From positions 124,001 through 188,000 of the forward strand of contig NZ_JAMBOP010000004.1 in NCBI RefSeq assembly GCF_023715645.1: DNA of 64,000 nt, in the 5' to 3' direction. Below the pieces are notes generated by a model. The model saw nothing but the letters and a program-made list of their open reading frames with translations, made no database searches and was not told where the DNA came from. The stretch comes from Bacillus cytotoxicus. Its GTDB lineage: Bacteria > Bacillota > Bacilli > Bacillales > Bacillaceae_G. The translations under genes and the position numbers were made by a program. Shown here piece after piece: positions 8,107 to 17,827 of the stretch (within the stretch, counting starts at the first letter, position 1; each line of letters begins with the position of its first letter).

Positions 8107-9153
8107 TTACTTCGCCAACTGTTCTCTTGAATAGTCGTGTATGAATGTAGTCATCTGTTTTAACGTATCAGGATTTACCTCTGGGAAAACACCATGTCCT
8201 AAGTTAAATACGTAACCTGGCTGTTTCATTCCTTCATCTAAAATCGCTTTTACATGCGCTTCGATTACATCCCACGGTGCCAGTAAAATAGATGGGTCTA
8301 AATTTCCTTGGACAGCCTTTTGAATACCACGCGCACGCGCTTCTTCAATTGGCAAACGCCAGTCTAAACCGACAACATCAAGCGGCAAATCATGCCATTC
8401 ATTTGCTAAATGACTCGCTCCAACGCCGTGCATAATTAACGGTACATTCATCTGTCGAAGCTCTGTGAAAATACGCTCCATTGCTGGTTTAATAAATACG
8501 CGGTAATCTGCCACATTTACCGTACCAACCCAAGAATCGAAAATTTGAATTGCTTTTGCGCCGGCATTAACTTGCGCTTTTACATACGTAATAGTCATGT
8601 CTGCAAGCTTATCCATTAGCGCAAACCATGCTTTTGGCTCCGCATACATAAACGCTTTCGTTTTATGATAATTACGAGATGGACCGCCTTCAATCATATA
8701 GCTCGCTAACGTAAACGGCGCTCCTGAAAATCCGATTAACGGAACATCAAGCATTTCCGTTGTTAATAAGCGAATCGTATCAAGTACGTACGGCACATCT
8801 TCTTCTGGGTGAATTTCCCCTAATTTTTCGACATCTTGCAATGAACGAATCGGATTATCAATCACCGGACCGATTCCAGATTTAATCTCTACATCTACAC
8901 CAATCGCTGGAAGCGGTGACATAATATCTTTATATAAAATTGCAGCATCCACATTATATTGATCAACAGGCAGCTTCGTTACATAAGCACAAAGTTCTGG
9001 CTGATGTGTAATTTCAAACAAAGAATAATTCTCTTTAATCTTTCTGTATTCTGGCTGGGAACGACCTGCTTGGCGCATATACCATGCTGGTACATAATCC
9101 GTGCGTTCTCCTCTGCATGCTTGTAAAAATGTTTCATTGATTTGTCGTACCAA
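8107..9153 (-). CDS. hemE: Uroporphyrinogen decarboxylase
   Basis: A 348-residue enzyme that decarboxylates uroporphyrinogen III to coproporphyrinogen III. Signatures: the N-terminal [24 protein letters not shown], substrate-binding [24 protein letters not shown] and the C-terminal [14 protein letters not shown]. The start is TTG 9153, preceded by AAAGGGGG at good distance; no ATG lies nearby in frame. First gene of hemEHY, with pbpF upstream in the same orientation as in B. subtilis, separated here by a repeat element that may alter co-transcription. Confidence 0.95.
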   Translation of the reverse strand: MVRQINETFLQACRGERTDYVPAWYMRQAGRSQPEYRKIKENYSLFEITHQPELCAYVTKLPVDQYNVDAAILYKDIMSPLPAIGVDVEIKSGIGPVIDNPIRSLQDVEKLGEIHPEEDVPYVLDTIRLLTTEMLDVPLIGFSGAPFTLASYMIEGGPSRNYHKTKAFMYAEPKAWFALMDKLADMTITYVKAQVNAGAKAIQIFDSWVGTVNVADYRVFIKPAMERIFTELRQMNVPLIMHGVGASHLANEWHDLPLDVVGLDWRLPIEEARARGIQKAVQGNLDPSILLAPWDVIEAHVKAILDEGMKQPGYVFNLGHGVFPEVNPDTLKQMTTFIHDYSREQLAK

Positions 9154-9452
9154 ATTCTTGTCCCCCTTTTTCTAATACAGCTAACAAATTCTATCCTTTT
9201 TACCCCATATAAATGGGCAATAAAATCCTCACCTGAAAAATGGGATAATCGCCCGTAAAAAACCAATTGATAAGAGTCTTCTATCAACATAAAATCCGCC
9301 TACTGATAGACGTTTCATTTCACCTTTTTTACTATACAATTAGTAAAAAGAAAATGTACAACATTATGTACGATGTTCATGAAATTGACACAAACATATG
9401 GCAATACCATGCGTTTTTCGGAACATTACCATTATAGCACAAGCTGAACTTG

Positions 9453-9674
9453 TAACTACTCAGTCATACATTTCATTTGAAAATCCCCCCATGTTTCAGC
9501 ATCTAAATTGCTGCCATGAAGATAAAAACGGACCTACATTTTGTTACCTTTCTCTGTTTTAAAGCTTTGCGCGTGGCAAGAAAAGGCCCTGACCGCTTCT
9601 ATGTATGGCCAGTCCCTCTCGCCCATTTAAAAAGATGCTTTTCTTCTTTTTTTCATAGAGGGGCTGAGTAGTTA
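9453..9674. repeat. 222-bp repeat element with inverted ends (copy A)
   Basis: Begins TAACTACTCAGTCA and ends GGGCTGAGTAGTTA, near-perfect inverted ends. Inside is the GC-rich core (GGCAAGAAAAGGCCCTGACC ... CTCGCCCA) found at six other places. A full second copy with perfect 14-bp ends lies at 63588-63802. It occupies most of the 528-bp pbpF-hemE gap; the rest (9154-9452) is AT-rich and would hold the hemE promoter, which I cannot place with confidence. Confidence 0.75.
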
Positions 9675-9681
9675 GCTAAAA

Positions 9682-11799
9682 CTACGGTTTCACCTGTTTT
9701 GTTTTTTCCCCCTCTCGATTTGTTTGTGGATTAAACGGCACAACGTAAAAATACGGCGCTTTAAAAACGTTCATAAACTTTACTTCATACTCCCCTTTTC
9801 CAGTTACTGTATCGACATGAGTCGTTTTCCCTTTGTCTATTTTATAAATACGATATTGTACTCTCTTATCAGGAAGTTGATTCCATGTTAACTTTGCGGT
9901 AAACAAACCAAGCGGAGTAAACGTTAATTTCGCTTCTAAACCGTCCACTTTACTTAAGCGGATCGGCTCTCCAATCGTTTCAACGCCGCGCGGCTGCGCA
10001 AAGGTATAATCCGCTTTTACATTTGCTTTTGCTAAAATAGTCTTAAATAATTTTGTTGGATAAGAACTGCTTCCACGCACATAATGTTTGTCATCCGTGC
10101 GGTCATATCCCATCCAAACAGCTCCGACGATATGAGGTGTATACCCAACAAACCAAATATCTCTTGCCCCGTCTTCTTTATTGGGAAGCGACGTTGTTCC
10201 CGTTTTCCCAGCAAGCGCTCCTTTATATACACCATCTTTTGCAGTCCCTTCTTTGACAACACCTTCAAGCATTCTTGTCATATACCAAGCTGTTTGCTTC
10301 GAAAAAACTTTAATTTCTTTATTAGCTGCTTGCCCAATTACTTCTCCGTGCCGATTGAACACTTTTTCAATTACATGCGGTTCAATGATTTTTCCATCCG
10401 CTACAAATGCACGATACATTTTCACAAGTTCGAACGGTGAAACGCCTTCTTGTAAACCACCAAGTGCAGTACTAAGACCACGTTCAGGAATGTGAATATT
10501 TCCTTTTTCTAAATATTGCTTCCCTTCTTCTATCCCAATTTCATGCAGGAGGGATACCGCTGGAACATTAGCCGATTGCAAAAGCGCATCATACATCGTT
10601 ACTTCCTTCGAATATTGATCGTTGTAATTGCGAGGTTCATACCCATCAAACGAACCTCGTTCATTTGATAATAAAGAATATGGTGTATACTTTTTCGTTT
10701 CAAGTGCTGGTGCAAACACAAGAAGTGGCTTTAATACAGAGCCTGGCTGCCGCTTTGCATAAACCCGGTTTAACCCGCGCGCAATATAATGCCTCCCACC
10801 AACAGCTGCTCTTATCCCGCCTGTCTTACTATCCATAAACAGAGCGGCACCTTGCATATGATCGTCTTGCATCGGAAAATTACGGGCATTTTGCAATTGT
10901 TCATATGCTGTCTTTTGCATCTTATCATCCATCGCCACAACAAACGTATATCCGCCGCGCAATACTTCTTGGTGCGATAACCCATACGTACGAGCCGCTT
11001 CATCAATTACCATATCGATATACGGCATATAAGCAAGCTCCTGTTCATTTTGATTCATATAAAGAGCAATTATTTTCCCTTGATATCGCACCGTTTCTTC
11101 TGCTGATAAATATCCTTGCTTATGCATTAACGATAAAATTAAATCGCGGCGTTCCTTACTTTTTTCAGGATGCAAAAATGGTGAGTAGTTACTCGGCGCT
11201 TTGGGGAGAGCTGCTAGCATCGCACCTTCTTCAAGTGTCAATTGCCGCGCTTCCTTATTAAAGTAAAATTTAGCAGCTGCTTGAATGCCATATGCACCGT
11301 GTCCAAAATAAATATGATTTAAATACATTTCCAATAACTGCTGCTTCGAATACTTCTGCTCCAAGTGAAACGAAATCGCCACTTCCTTCATTTTACGAAA
11401 CAACGTTTTTTCATTCGATAAAAAAACATTTTTCACAAGCTGCTGTGTAATCGTACTCCCGCCCTCTACTTTCTCCCCAGCGAGAGCGTCTTTATAAAGC
11501 GCTCTTACAATAGAAGGAAAATCAATGCCATGATGTTCATAAAAGCGCGCATCTTCAACAGCTAAAAAAGCTTGTTGTACAACTGGAGGAATATCTTCAA
11601 TATGTACCAATTCCCGATTCTCCAAATAAAGCTTTGTCATTTCTTTGCCGCTCTGATCCACAATTTTTGATGAAGAATGGAATACAAGTCTCTTTTCATC
11701 CGTCATATAACTTCCTGTAAATACAATGAATTTATAGAGAACAATCGCAAATATAAAAATGGAAACAAACCCAATGAGAACCCTTTTTGTATTCTTCAT
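9682..11799 (-). CDS. pbpF: Class A penicillin-binding protein (PbpF/PBP2c-like)
   Basis: A 705-residue bifunctional peptidoglycan synthase. Residues 7-29 form a membrane anchor. The glycosyltransferase (GT51) domain follows with catalytic Glu82 in AVEDARFYEHHGID and GGSTITQQLVKN. The transpeptidase domain has the three standard motifs: SVLK with nucleophile Ser354, SAN (Ser409-Ala-Asn411) and KTG at Lys532. A short FN3-like tail ends the protein. The place next to hemE and divergent from hmoB is that of B. subtilis pbpF (PBP2c, 714 residues), which works in spore cell-wall formation; the same role here is inferred. Start ATG 11799 follows AGGATGAGGT. Confidence 0.92.
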   Translation of the reverse strand: MKNTKRVLIGFVSIFIFAIVLYKFIVFTGSYMTDEKRLVFHSSSKIVDQSGKEMTKLYLENRELVHIEDIPPVVQQAFLAVEDARFYEHHGIDFPSIVRALYKDALAGEKVEGGSTITQQLVKNVFLSNEKTLFRKMKEVAISFHLEQKYSKQQLLEMYLNHIYFGHGAYGIQAAAKFYFNKEARQLTLEEGAMLAALPKAPSNYSPFLHPEKSKERRDLILSLMHKQGYLSAEETVRYQGKIIALYMNQNEQELAYMPYIDMVIDEAARTYGLSHQEVLRGGYTFVVAMDDKMQKTAYEQLQNARNFPMQDDHMQGAALFMDSKTGGIRAAVGGRHYIARGLNRVYAKRQPGSVLKPLLVFAPALETKKYTPYSLLSNERGSFDGYEPRNYNDQYSKEVTMYDALLQSANVPAVSLLHEIGIEEGKQYLEKGNIHIPERGLSTALGGLQEGVSPFELVKMYRAFVADGKIIEPHVIEKVFNRHGEVIGQAANKEIKVFSKQTAWYMTRMLEGVVKEGTAKDGVYKGALAGKTGTTSLPNKEDGARDIWFVGYTPHIVGAVWMGYDRTDDKHYVRGSSSYPTKLFKTILAKANVKADYTFAQPRGVETIGEPIRLSKVDGLEAKLTFTPLGLFTAKLTWNQLPDKRVQYRIYKIDKGKTTHVDTVTGKGEYEVKFMNVFKAPYFYVVPFNPQTNREGEKTKQVKP

Positions 11800-11898
11800 A
11801 CCTCATCCTTCCTTCCAAATGATGGTACGTTTATTATTTGAAAAAACATATCCTTTATGTATAATCTTCGAAGTTTTTTACAGTTTTTGTTATAATAA

Positions 11899-12094
11899 AG
11901 AAAAGCGGAGCCGACTGTTCAGGCCCGGTGGCTAAGGTTCTTTCACACAGAAGGTGCTCTTTACCTTCTTGCGGGAAAGGTTCTTAGACATGAGGGCCTA
12001 GGAGGCAGAGCTGGACAAAAGAAAAGCGGAAGCGGCTTGCTCAGAATAGAAGGCGCGAAGCCACCGACCATTCTAGCCGCTGGAGCTGGATAAT
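11899..12094. repeat. Tandem pair of AAAAGCGGAAGC-type repeats
   Basis: Two related units, 11899-12017 and about 12018-12094. Each opens with AAAAGCGGA(A)GC and closes with an inverted GC-rich arm ending GAGCTGGA, giving long stem-loops. A third, related unit lies at about 48541-48660. It fills the pbpF-hmoB divergent gap; no gene is seen there. Confidence 0.65.
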
Positions 12095-12096
12095 GA

Positions 12097-12591
<495 letters not shown>

Positions 12592-12595
12592 TGAG

Positions 12596-12632
12596 AAAGG
12601 AGCTCTCTAATGTTTGAAGAGGGCTCCTTTTA
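12596..12632 (+). terminator. Terminator of hmoB
   Basis: AAAGGAGC and GCTCCTTTT arms with an inner CTCT/AGAG extension, followed by T residues. Confidence 0.75.
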
Positions 12633-12658
12633 ATATAACAATGAAATAAGGAGTATAT

Positions 12659-13258
12659 ATGCAAATGCGGAGAAGAAGGTCGTATGGAAGAACAAATAAA
12701 AAAGAAATTGGCTATGAAAAATTTCGTTGCACCCATTCCGAACATGAACTACCAATGAGCTATGGATGTGATGCTCCTACTTATTATTACGATGTTCCTG
12801 AAAATGAAAGACAACAACGTTTTGAAATAAACTCTGATATTTGCATCATGGATGATGAATATTACTTCATTCAAGGTTGTCTAGAAATTCCCATTATCAA
12901 TAGTAACAAAGTATTTACTTGGAATGTGTGGGTATCTTTAAGCGAAGAAAGCTTCAACAAAACAATGGAATTATGGGAAACAGAAGGAAGAAAAACAGAA
13001 GATCCATACTTTGGCTGGCTTTCTACATCAATTCTAGGTTATCCTGATACATTAAACTTGAAAACAAATGTGTATACAAGAGACATCGGAATCAGACCTT
13101 ATATTGAATTAGAACCGAATGATCATCCTTTAGCAGTTGAACAGAGAGAAGGAATTACTCTAGAACGAATTGCAGAAATGAAAGAAATTGTGGCTCAAAA
13201 GACTTTATTTCCAAAACTACCTTCTGATCAATTGGTCAACTACATTTACTCAAGATAA
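12659..13258 (+). CDS. DUF2199-family protein with altered N-terminus
   Basis: A 199-residue protein of a widespread family with no assigned function. The body is typical (LPMSYGCDAPTYYY, SDICIMDDEYYFIQGCLEIPI, WGWLSTS-like PYFGWLSTSILGYPDTL, RPYIELEPNDHPLAVEQREGIT). Members usually begin with a CxxC zinc knuckle (CxxCGKxH); here the corresponding stretch is CTHSEHELP with only one cysteine, and the first 20 residues (MQMRRRRSYGRTNKK) look unrelated. A frame change near the 5' end is possible. ATAAGGAG lies before ATG 12659. It stands alone between hmoB and the P450 gene. Confidence 0.75.
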   Translation: MQMRRRRSYGRTNKKEIGYEKFRCTHSEHELPMSYGCDAPTYYYDVPENERQQRFEINSDICIMDDEYYFIQGCLEIPIINSNKVFTWNVWVSLSEESFNKTMELWETEGRKTEDPYFGWLSTSILGYPDTLNLKTNVYTRDIGIRPYIELEPNDHPLAVEQREGITLERIAEMKEIVAQKTLFPKLPSDQLVNYIYSR

Positions 13259-13439
13259 ACTAAATAGAAACATAGTTTCAGTTCTTTTGACATAACCCCT
13301 CTTCAAAATCAAGTTGAAATTTCAAGGCACCTCATTGTATCAGAATATCTTTCTCAACCTACAAAAAATAAACACCCCCTCCTCCTATGCTAGAATAAGA
13401 CATATCTTTTTATTTTGTAGAAAAAAGGAGGAGATATCT

Positions 13440-14648
13440 ATGAAGTCACCTGAAAATGTCATTTTAGTTCATGAGATTTCCAAACTAAAAACAAAAGACG
13501 AGCTTTGGAATCCCTATTCTTGGTATCAGCATATGAGAGAGCATCACCCTGTCTATTATGATGCAGATCAAGGTGTATGGAATGTATTTATGTATGAGGA
13601 TGTGAACCGAGTTTTATCTGATTTTCGTTTATTTTCAAGCAGAAGAGATCGTCAGCAGTTTTCATTTCCGCAGCAAGAAACACGAATGAATTTAAACTCT
13701 TCTGATCCTCCTGAGCATCGCAATGTTCGTTCTATCGTTTCAAAAGCATTTACACCGCGCAGTTTAACTGAGTGGAAGCCACATATACAAGCACTCGCAA
13801 ATGAAATGGTCGAAAAGCTAAGAGATCGCAATGAAATTGATATTGTTGAAGACTTAGCAGCCCCATTCCCTGTAACTGTCATTTCAAATTTATTAGGTGT
13901 CCCTACAACAGATTTAAAAAAGGTGAAACAATGGTCAGATATTTTATTCATGCCATATAGCCGAGAGAAATTTGCTGATTTAGATAGGCAAAAAGCAATT
14001 GCTATGAAAGAATTTAAATCGTATCTTCTTCCCGTTGTTCAAGAAAAACGGTGCCACTTGGCAGACGACATTATTTCAGACTTAATCAGAGCTGAATATG
14101 AAGGTGAGAGATTGACAGATGAAGAGATTGTAGCTTTCTCACTTGGCTTACTGGCAGCTGGCAATGAAACAACTACCAATTTAATTATTAATAGTTTCTA
14201 TTGTTTTTTAGTTGATAAACCAGGAACGTATGCAAAATTACGTAAACATCCTGATCTTATTCCGCAAGCAGTTGAAGAAGTTTTACGTTATCGTTTTCCA
14301 GTCACACTAGCACGTACAATAACAGAGGATACAAATATATTTGGACCACAAATGAAAAAGGGACAAATGATTGTTGCGTGGGTCGCTGCCGCAAACTTAG
14401 ATGAGAAACAGTTCTCTAATGCCAGCTGTTTTGACATACACCGGGCAGGTAATGACAAACATATGACGTTCGGAAAAGGTCCACACTTTTGCTTAGGTGC
14501 ACCACTTGCGCGCTTAGAAGCTACAATTGCTCTCACAACCTTTATTCAACAATATAAAGAAATCAAACTTTCACCATCTTTCCAGCTAGAGAACTGCCTA
14601 TTAGAGAATGAACAAACCTTGAAACATTTGCCGATTCTTTTAAAGTGA
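13440..14648 (+). CDS. Cytochrome P450, CYP109-like
   Basis: A 402-residue soluble bacterial P450. Start ATG 13440 follows AAAGGAGGAG; an open frame runs back to 13314 but lacks a ribosome site. Visible motifs: AGNETTTNLI in the I helix (oxygen activation), EEVLRYRFPVTLARTI for the K-helix ExxR, and the heme-ligand loop FGKGPHFCLGAPLARLE with the axial cysteine. The overall sequence most resembles B. subtilis YjiB (CYP109B1), which hydroxylates fatty acids and terpenoids. No ferredoxin or reductase gene is adjacent, so electron partners must come from elsewhere. The substrate is unknown. Confidence 0.88.
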   Translation: MKSPENVILVHEISKLKTKDELWNPYSWYQHMREHHPVYYDADQGVWNVFMYEDVNRVLSDFRLFSSRRDRQQFSFPQQETRMNLNSSDPPEHRNVRSIVSKAFTPRSLTEWKPHIQALANEMVEKLRDRNEIDIVEDLAAPFPVTVISNLLGVPTTDLKKVKQWSDILFMPYSREKFADLDRQKAIAMKEFKSYLLPVVQEKRCHLADDIISDLIRAEYEGERLTDEEIVAFSLGLLAAGNETTTNLIINSFYCFLVDKPGTYAKLRKHPDLIPQAVEEVLRYRFPVTLARTITEDTNIFGPQMKKGQMIVAWVAAANLDEKQFSNASCFDIHRAGNDKHMTFGKGPHFCLGAPLARLEATIALTTFIQQYKEIKLSPSFQLENCLLENEQTLKHLPILLK

Positions 14649-14693
14649 AGAAACTCTATAAATGTAAATTTTAAAAAAACCTTTCTTTTAGAG

Positions 14694-14757
14694 GAGGACG
14701 AAAGCATCTGGCCGCACGTAGGAGCGGTCAGGGCCTTTTCCTGCCACTTTTTACAAC
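14694..14757. repeat. GC-rich core repeat (copy C)
   Basis: GAGGACGAAAGCATCTGGCC ... GGTCAGGGCCTTTTCCTGCC, the same core as in the elements at 9453 and 63588 but in the opposite orientation and without the TAACTACTCAGTCA ends. Confidence 0.6.
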
Positions 14758-14823
14758 CTAAATTTCTCCCATCCATAAAAGATAGAGAGTTCTCAAAAAT
14801 ACGAATAATAACTATTTTAAATA

Positions 14824-14839
14824 TATGCAATTTTGCATA
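14824..14839. promoter_or_regulatory. PlcR box
   Basis: TATGCAATTTTGCATA fits the PlcR consensus TATGNAWWWWTNCATA exactly and lies 76 bp upstream of the neutral protease start, a usual distance for this virulence regulator. Confidence 0.85.
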
Positions 14840-14915
14840 TATAAATACATAGAAACAAAATGTTTGTATACTACTTAATAAGGTCTTTATTACACTGTTA
14901 AAAGGAGAAATAGAA

Positions 14916-16592
14916 ATGAAGAAATCAGTCGTTACATTACTAGCAACTGGCATGGTTTTAGGTGCCCCGTTCTCAAATGCCTTTGCAGAAGAACAAGTAT
15001 CACAGCAAGAAGCTTTAGACAAAATGGAAGTCGTTCAAAAAACGTGGAATGATGAACAAGGAAATCCATCTTTCCTTTCAGGGGAATTATCTGATAAAAA
15101 AGTAGAATCAGAAAAAGCAGTGAAGACGTTCCTTGAAGAAAATAAAGAATTATTTAAAATCAACCCACAAACTGACTTAACATTGAAAGAAGTAAAGTCA
15201 GATGATTTAGGAATGAAACATTATGTGTACAATCAATCTATTAATAAAATACCAGTTGATGGTGCAAAATTCATTGTTCATACAAATCGTGATGGCAAAG
15301 TAACAACAGTCAACGGAGACGTACATCCAGCTGCGGCAGAGCAATTAAAAGAAAAGACAAAAGCAAAGATTTCAAAAGAAACAGCTCTTTCAAATGCATG
15401 GAAGCATATTAATCTGTCGAAAAAAGATACATTTGTAGAAACAACGGGCGCTCCCGCTCCGTTAGAACAAATGAAAGAAAATGCAAAATCTACAAATGAA
15501 ACTTCAGATTTAGTTGTTTATGAAAAAGACGGAAATTATTACTTAACTTATAAAGTACAATTACAATTCATTAAACCTTATGGAGCAAACTGGCAAATCT
15601 ATGTAAACGCAGAAGATGGAACTATTGTAGATTCATATAATGCAGTTACAGATGCAGATACTCCGCAAAAAGGCTATGGCCACGGGGTATTAGGTGATCG
15701 AAAAGATCTTAATACAACTTACAGCAGCCAATACGGAAAATACTATTTAAAAGATACAACAAAACCGATGAATGGCGGCGTCATTGAGACATTTACAGTG
15801 AACCACAGCGAAGCAGATAATCCAAAGAATTACTTTCTATTCGATAACGATAATGCTTGGGTAGATAAGGACCAAGCTCCTGCGGTTGATGCTCATGCTT
15901 ATGCAGGAAAAGTATATGACTATTATAAAAATGTTCATAACCGCAACAGTTTTGATGGAAAGGGTGCAACAATTCGCTCTGCAATCAATTATGGAAAAAA
16001 CTACAATAATGCATTCTGGAATGGTCAACAAATGATTTATGGAGATGGCGATGGTGTTGAATTTGCACCGCTATCAGGCGCGCTTGATGTCGTTGCACAT
16101 GAATTAACACATGCTGTGACTGAATATTCAGCTGATCTTCGATACGTAAATCAATCTGGGGCACTAAATGAATCTTTTTCTGATGTATTTGGATATTTTG
16201 TTGATCCAACCAATTGGGATATAGGAGAAGCGGTATATACACCAGGCGTTAAAGGAGATGCACTCCGCAGCTTATCAAACCCTGAAAAATATGATCAACC
16301 CGCTCACATGAGAGACTATCAATATTTACCGGCAACAGAAGAGGGCGATAATGGCGGCGTACATACCAATAGCGGTATTCCAAATAAAGCTGCTTATTTA
16401 ACAATCAATGCGATTGGTAAAGACAAAGCAGAAAAAATCTACTACCGTGCCTTAACAACTTATATGACACCAACAAGTGATTTCAGTAAAGCACGTGCTG
16501 CTTTATTGCAATCTGCTGCTGATTACTACGGTGTTAACAGTGCAACATATAAAGCTGTAGAAAAAGCTTGGAATGACGTAGGCGTAAAATAA
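14916..16592 (+). CDS. npr: Bacillolysin, M4 neutral metalloprotease
   Basis: A 558-residue secreted protease precursor. Signal peptide 1-24 (cut after NAFA); FTP and PepSY propeptide (about 25-240); mature thermolysin-like domain from about 245. Zinc and catalytic residues: His395-Glu396-x-x-His399 in HELTH, third ligand Glu419 in GALNESFSD, and the proton-donor histidine in GGVHTNSG. It degrades extracellular protein. A perfect PlcR box upstream points to quorum-sensing control by PlcR-PapR, as known for NprB of B. cereus. Ribosome site AAAGGAG precedes ATG 14916; a terminator follows. Confidence 0.95.
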   Translation: MKKSVVTLLATGMVLGAPFSNAFAEEQVSQQEALDKMEVVQKTWNDEQGNPSFLSGELSDKKVESEKAVKTFLEENKELFKINPQTDLTLKEVKSDDLGMKHYVYNQSINKIPVDGAKFIVHTNRDGKVTTVNGDVHPAAAEQLKEKTKAKISKETALSNAWKHINLSKKDTFVETTGAPAPLEQMKENAKSTNETSDLVVYEKDGNYYLTYKVQLQFIKPYGANWQIYVNAEDGTIVDSYNAVTDADTPQKGYGHGVLGDRKDLNTTYSSQYGKYYLKDTTKPMNGGVIETFTVNHSEADNPKNYFLFDNDNAWVDKDQAPAVDAHAYAGKVYDYYKNVHNRNSFDGKGATIRSAINYGKNYNNAFWNGQQMIYGDGDGVEFAPLSGALDVVAHELTHAVTEYSADLRYVNQSGALNESFSDVFGYFVDPTNWDIGEAVYTPGVKGDALRSLSNPEKYDQPAHMRDYQYLPATEEGDNGGVHTNSGIPNKAAYLTINAIGKDKAEKIYYRALTTYMTPTSDFSKARAALLQSAADYYGVNSATYKAVEKAWNDVGVK

Positions 16593-16614
16593 TAGTTTCA
16601 TTGAGTAAAAATGT

Positions 16615-16661
16615 AAAAGGACACACTTGCTAGAAGTATTTGGCGAGGGGTGTCCTTTTTT
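16615..16661 (+). terminator. Terminator of the neutral protease gene
   Basis: AAAAGGACAC (16615-16624) pairs with GTGTCCTTTT (16650-16659), followed by T. Confidence 0.75.
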
Positions 16662-16835
16662 CGCTATCATGAAAGAGAATTCGTGTATCCTTAGGACTCT
16701 CTCACCTTTTCAACACACTAGCAACAAATCCTCTTAATTATTTTCGCTTTCCACCTCAAAAGCATGAAAGTGTGAGACACCCATTTTATATAGATGCAAA
16801 TTGAAAAACTAACATAAAAACCCTTTTCTTTTTCG

Positions 16836-16905
16836 GTGGGCGAGAGCAACTGGCGATGCATAGAGGCGGTCAGGGCCTTTTCCTGCCACGTGCAAGGTTT
16901 AAAAC
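16836..16905. repeat. GC-rich core repeat (copy D)
   Basis: GGGCGAGAGCAACTGGCG ... GGTCAGGGCCTTTTCCTGCC. It sits in the 491-bp gap between npr and barstar, where I see no gene; the rest is AT-rich, with an AAATGGGTGTCTCA motif on the minus strand near 16769 that recalls the four-fold motif at 44025-44237. Confidence 0.6.
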
Positions 16906-17015
16906 AAAGATAGACAGCAAGTAGCGGCCATGTTTTGTTCTGAATAGCAGCAGCCTTAGATGTTAAAAAGTCAACTTGTATTTATATATCTAACAATATT
17001 AACTCAAATTTTAAA

Positions 17016-17044
17016 AGAGAGTACCCATTATTTTGGGCACTCTT
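17016..17044 (-). terminator. Terminator after the barstar-like gene
   Basis: AAGAGAGTACCC pairs with GGGCACTCTT, one mismatch, about 40 bp downstream of the minus-strand stop. Confidence 0.55.
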
Positions 17045-17083
17045 CTCGATAAGATAGCTCGCAAAAATATTAAATTAAGCTTC

Positions 17084-17584
17084 TCATTTTATAATATCAA
17101 TTTCTTCGATTCCTATTTGTTTTAGTCGTGATATAGTATGGCTTCCTATTTTCATATTAGAATGCAGTATGATGTGAAATGGACATGGTATCGTAATAAA
17201 TTCGCCGTACTCTCTACCTTGTAACCATTCTTCACAACAATCATATAAAATCCCCATTAATATCCTAAAATCTTTATCCTCTTTAACAAGCACCTGATCT
17301 ACATCGCTAATAAACATTACGTATCCTTGAGCACTAAGCCAACTTAAATCATTGATACATTCATCAAAAGCACTCCAGTTCCTACCAAAGTAATCTGGAA
17401 ATTCCATTTTAGTAGAAAATTCATTAAACAAACTTTCTACATCCATACACTTTTTTCCGTCTATTAATATATATTTAAACGTATCTTTAAAATTTATTTT
17501 TGTTAATTCATAAATTTCATCTGTAATTACTAAATGAACAAATGGTTCATTTAATGTTTTGATTTTCTGTTCTATCTCTATCAT
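17084..17584 (-). CDS. Barstar-family ribonuclease inhibitor (immunity protein)
   Basis: A 166-residue protein whose middle is a clear barstar domain (about 40-120: YILIDGKKCMDVESLFNEF, FPDYFGRNWSAFDECINDLSWL, VMFISDVDQVL), the fold that blocks barnase-type RNases. It has about 35 extra N-terminal residues and about 45 extra C-terminal residues compared with barstar (about 90 residues). The start overlaps the stop of a barnase C-terminal stub (ATGA), the usual toxin-immunity coupling. Since the toxin is broken, the gene likely persists as protection against siblings that carry the intact RHS-barnase tip; that is inference. It is the last gene of the orphan array. Confidence 0.85.
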   Translation of the reverse strand: MIEIEQKIKTLNEPFVHLVITDEIYELTKINFKDTFKYILIDGKKCMDVESLFNEFSTKMEFPDYFGRNWSAFDECINDLSWLSAQGYVMFISDVDQVLVKEDKDFRILMGILYDCCEEWLQGREYGEFITIPCPFHIILHSNMKIGSHTISRLKQIGIEEIDIIK

Positions 17585-17825
17585 CTAATCACCCCTTTCT
17601 TTCGAGGCATTTTTACAAAAGTTTTATAATGATCCTTTGTATAGTATACTTTTCCGTTTTTTCCTATAACTAATCTTTGTGTCCCCCTATTTTCACCTTT
17701 AACATAAGGGTTTGATACATATTCTAACATTTTATTCACCGGTTTCGTTTTCTCGAATTTGCAGTACTTTTATCGTAGTTTTTATAGGCTTTTTTATATC
17801 CTTTATTTAAATAATTTTTCTATAT
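17581..17825 (-). pseudogene. Barnase-type toxin tip remnant
   Basis: Minus-strand frame 17730-17581 encodes 49 residues with NRGTQRLVIGKNGKVYYTKDHYKTF, the end of a barnase/guanyl-specific RNase domain including the catalytic His in KDHYKTF. Upstream, a different frame (about 17825-17736, ending SRKRNR) looks like the preceding part, so the domain is both truncated and frameshifted; no RHS core remains. Its TGA overlaps the barstar ATG. The catalytic Glu and Arg region of the RNase is not recognisable, so activity is unlikely. Confidence 0.7.
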
Positions 17826-17827
17826 AC

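Noticed and set aside
14546-15022. 158-codon minus-strand frame across the P450-protease gap
   Set aside because: It runs over the ends of two certain genes, the repeat and the PlcR box, with no ribosome site.
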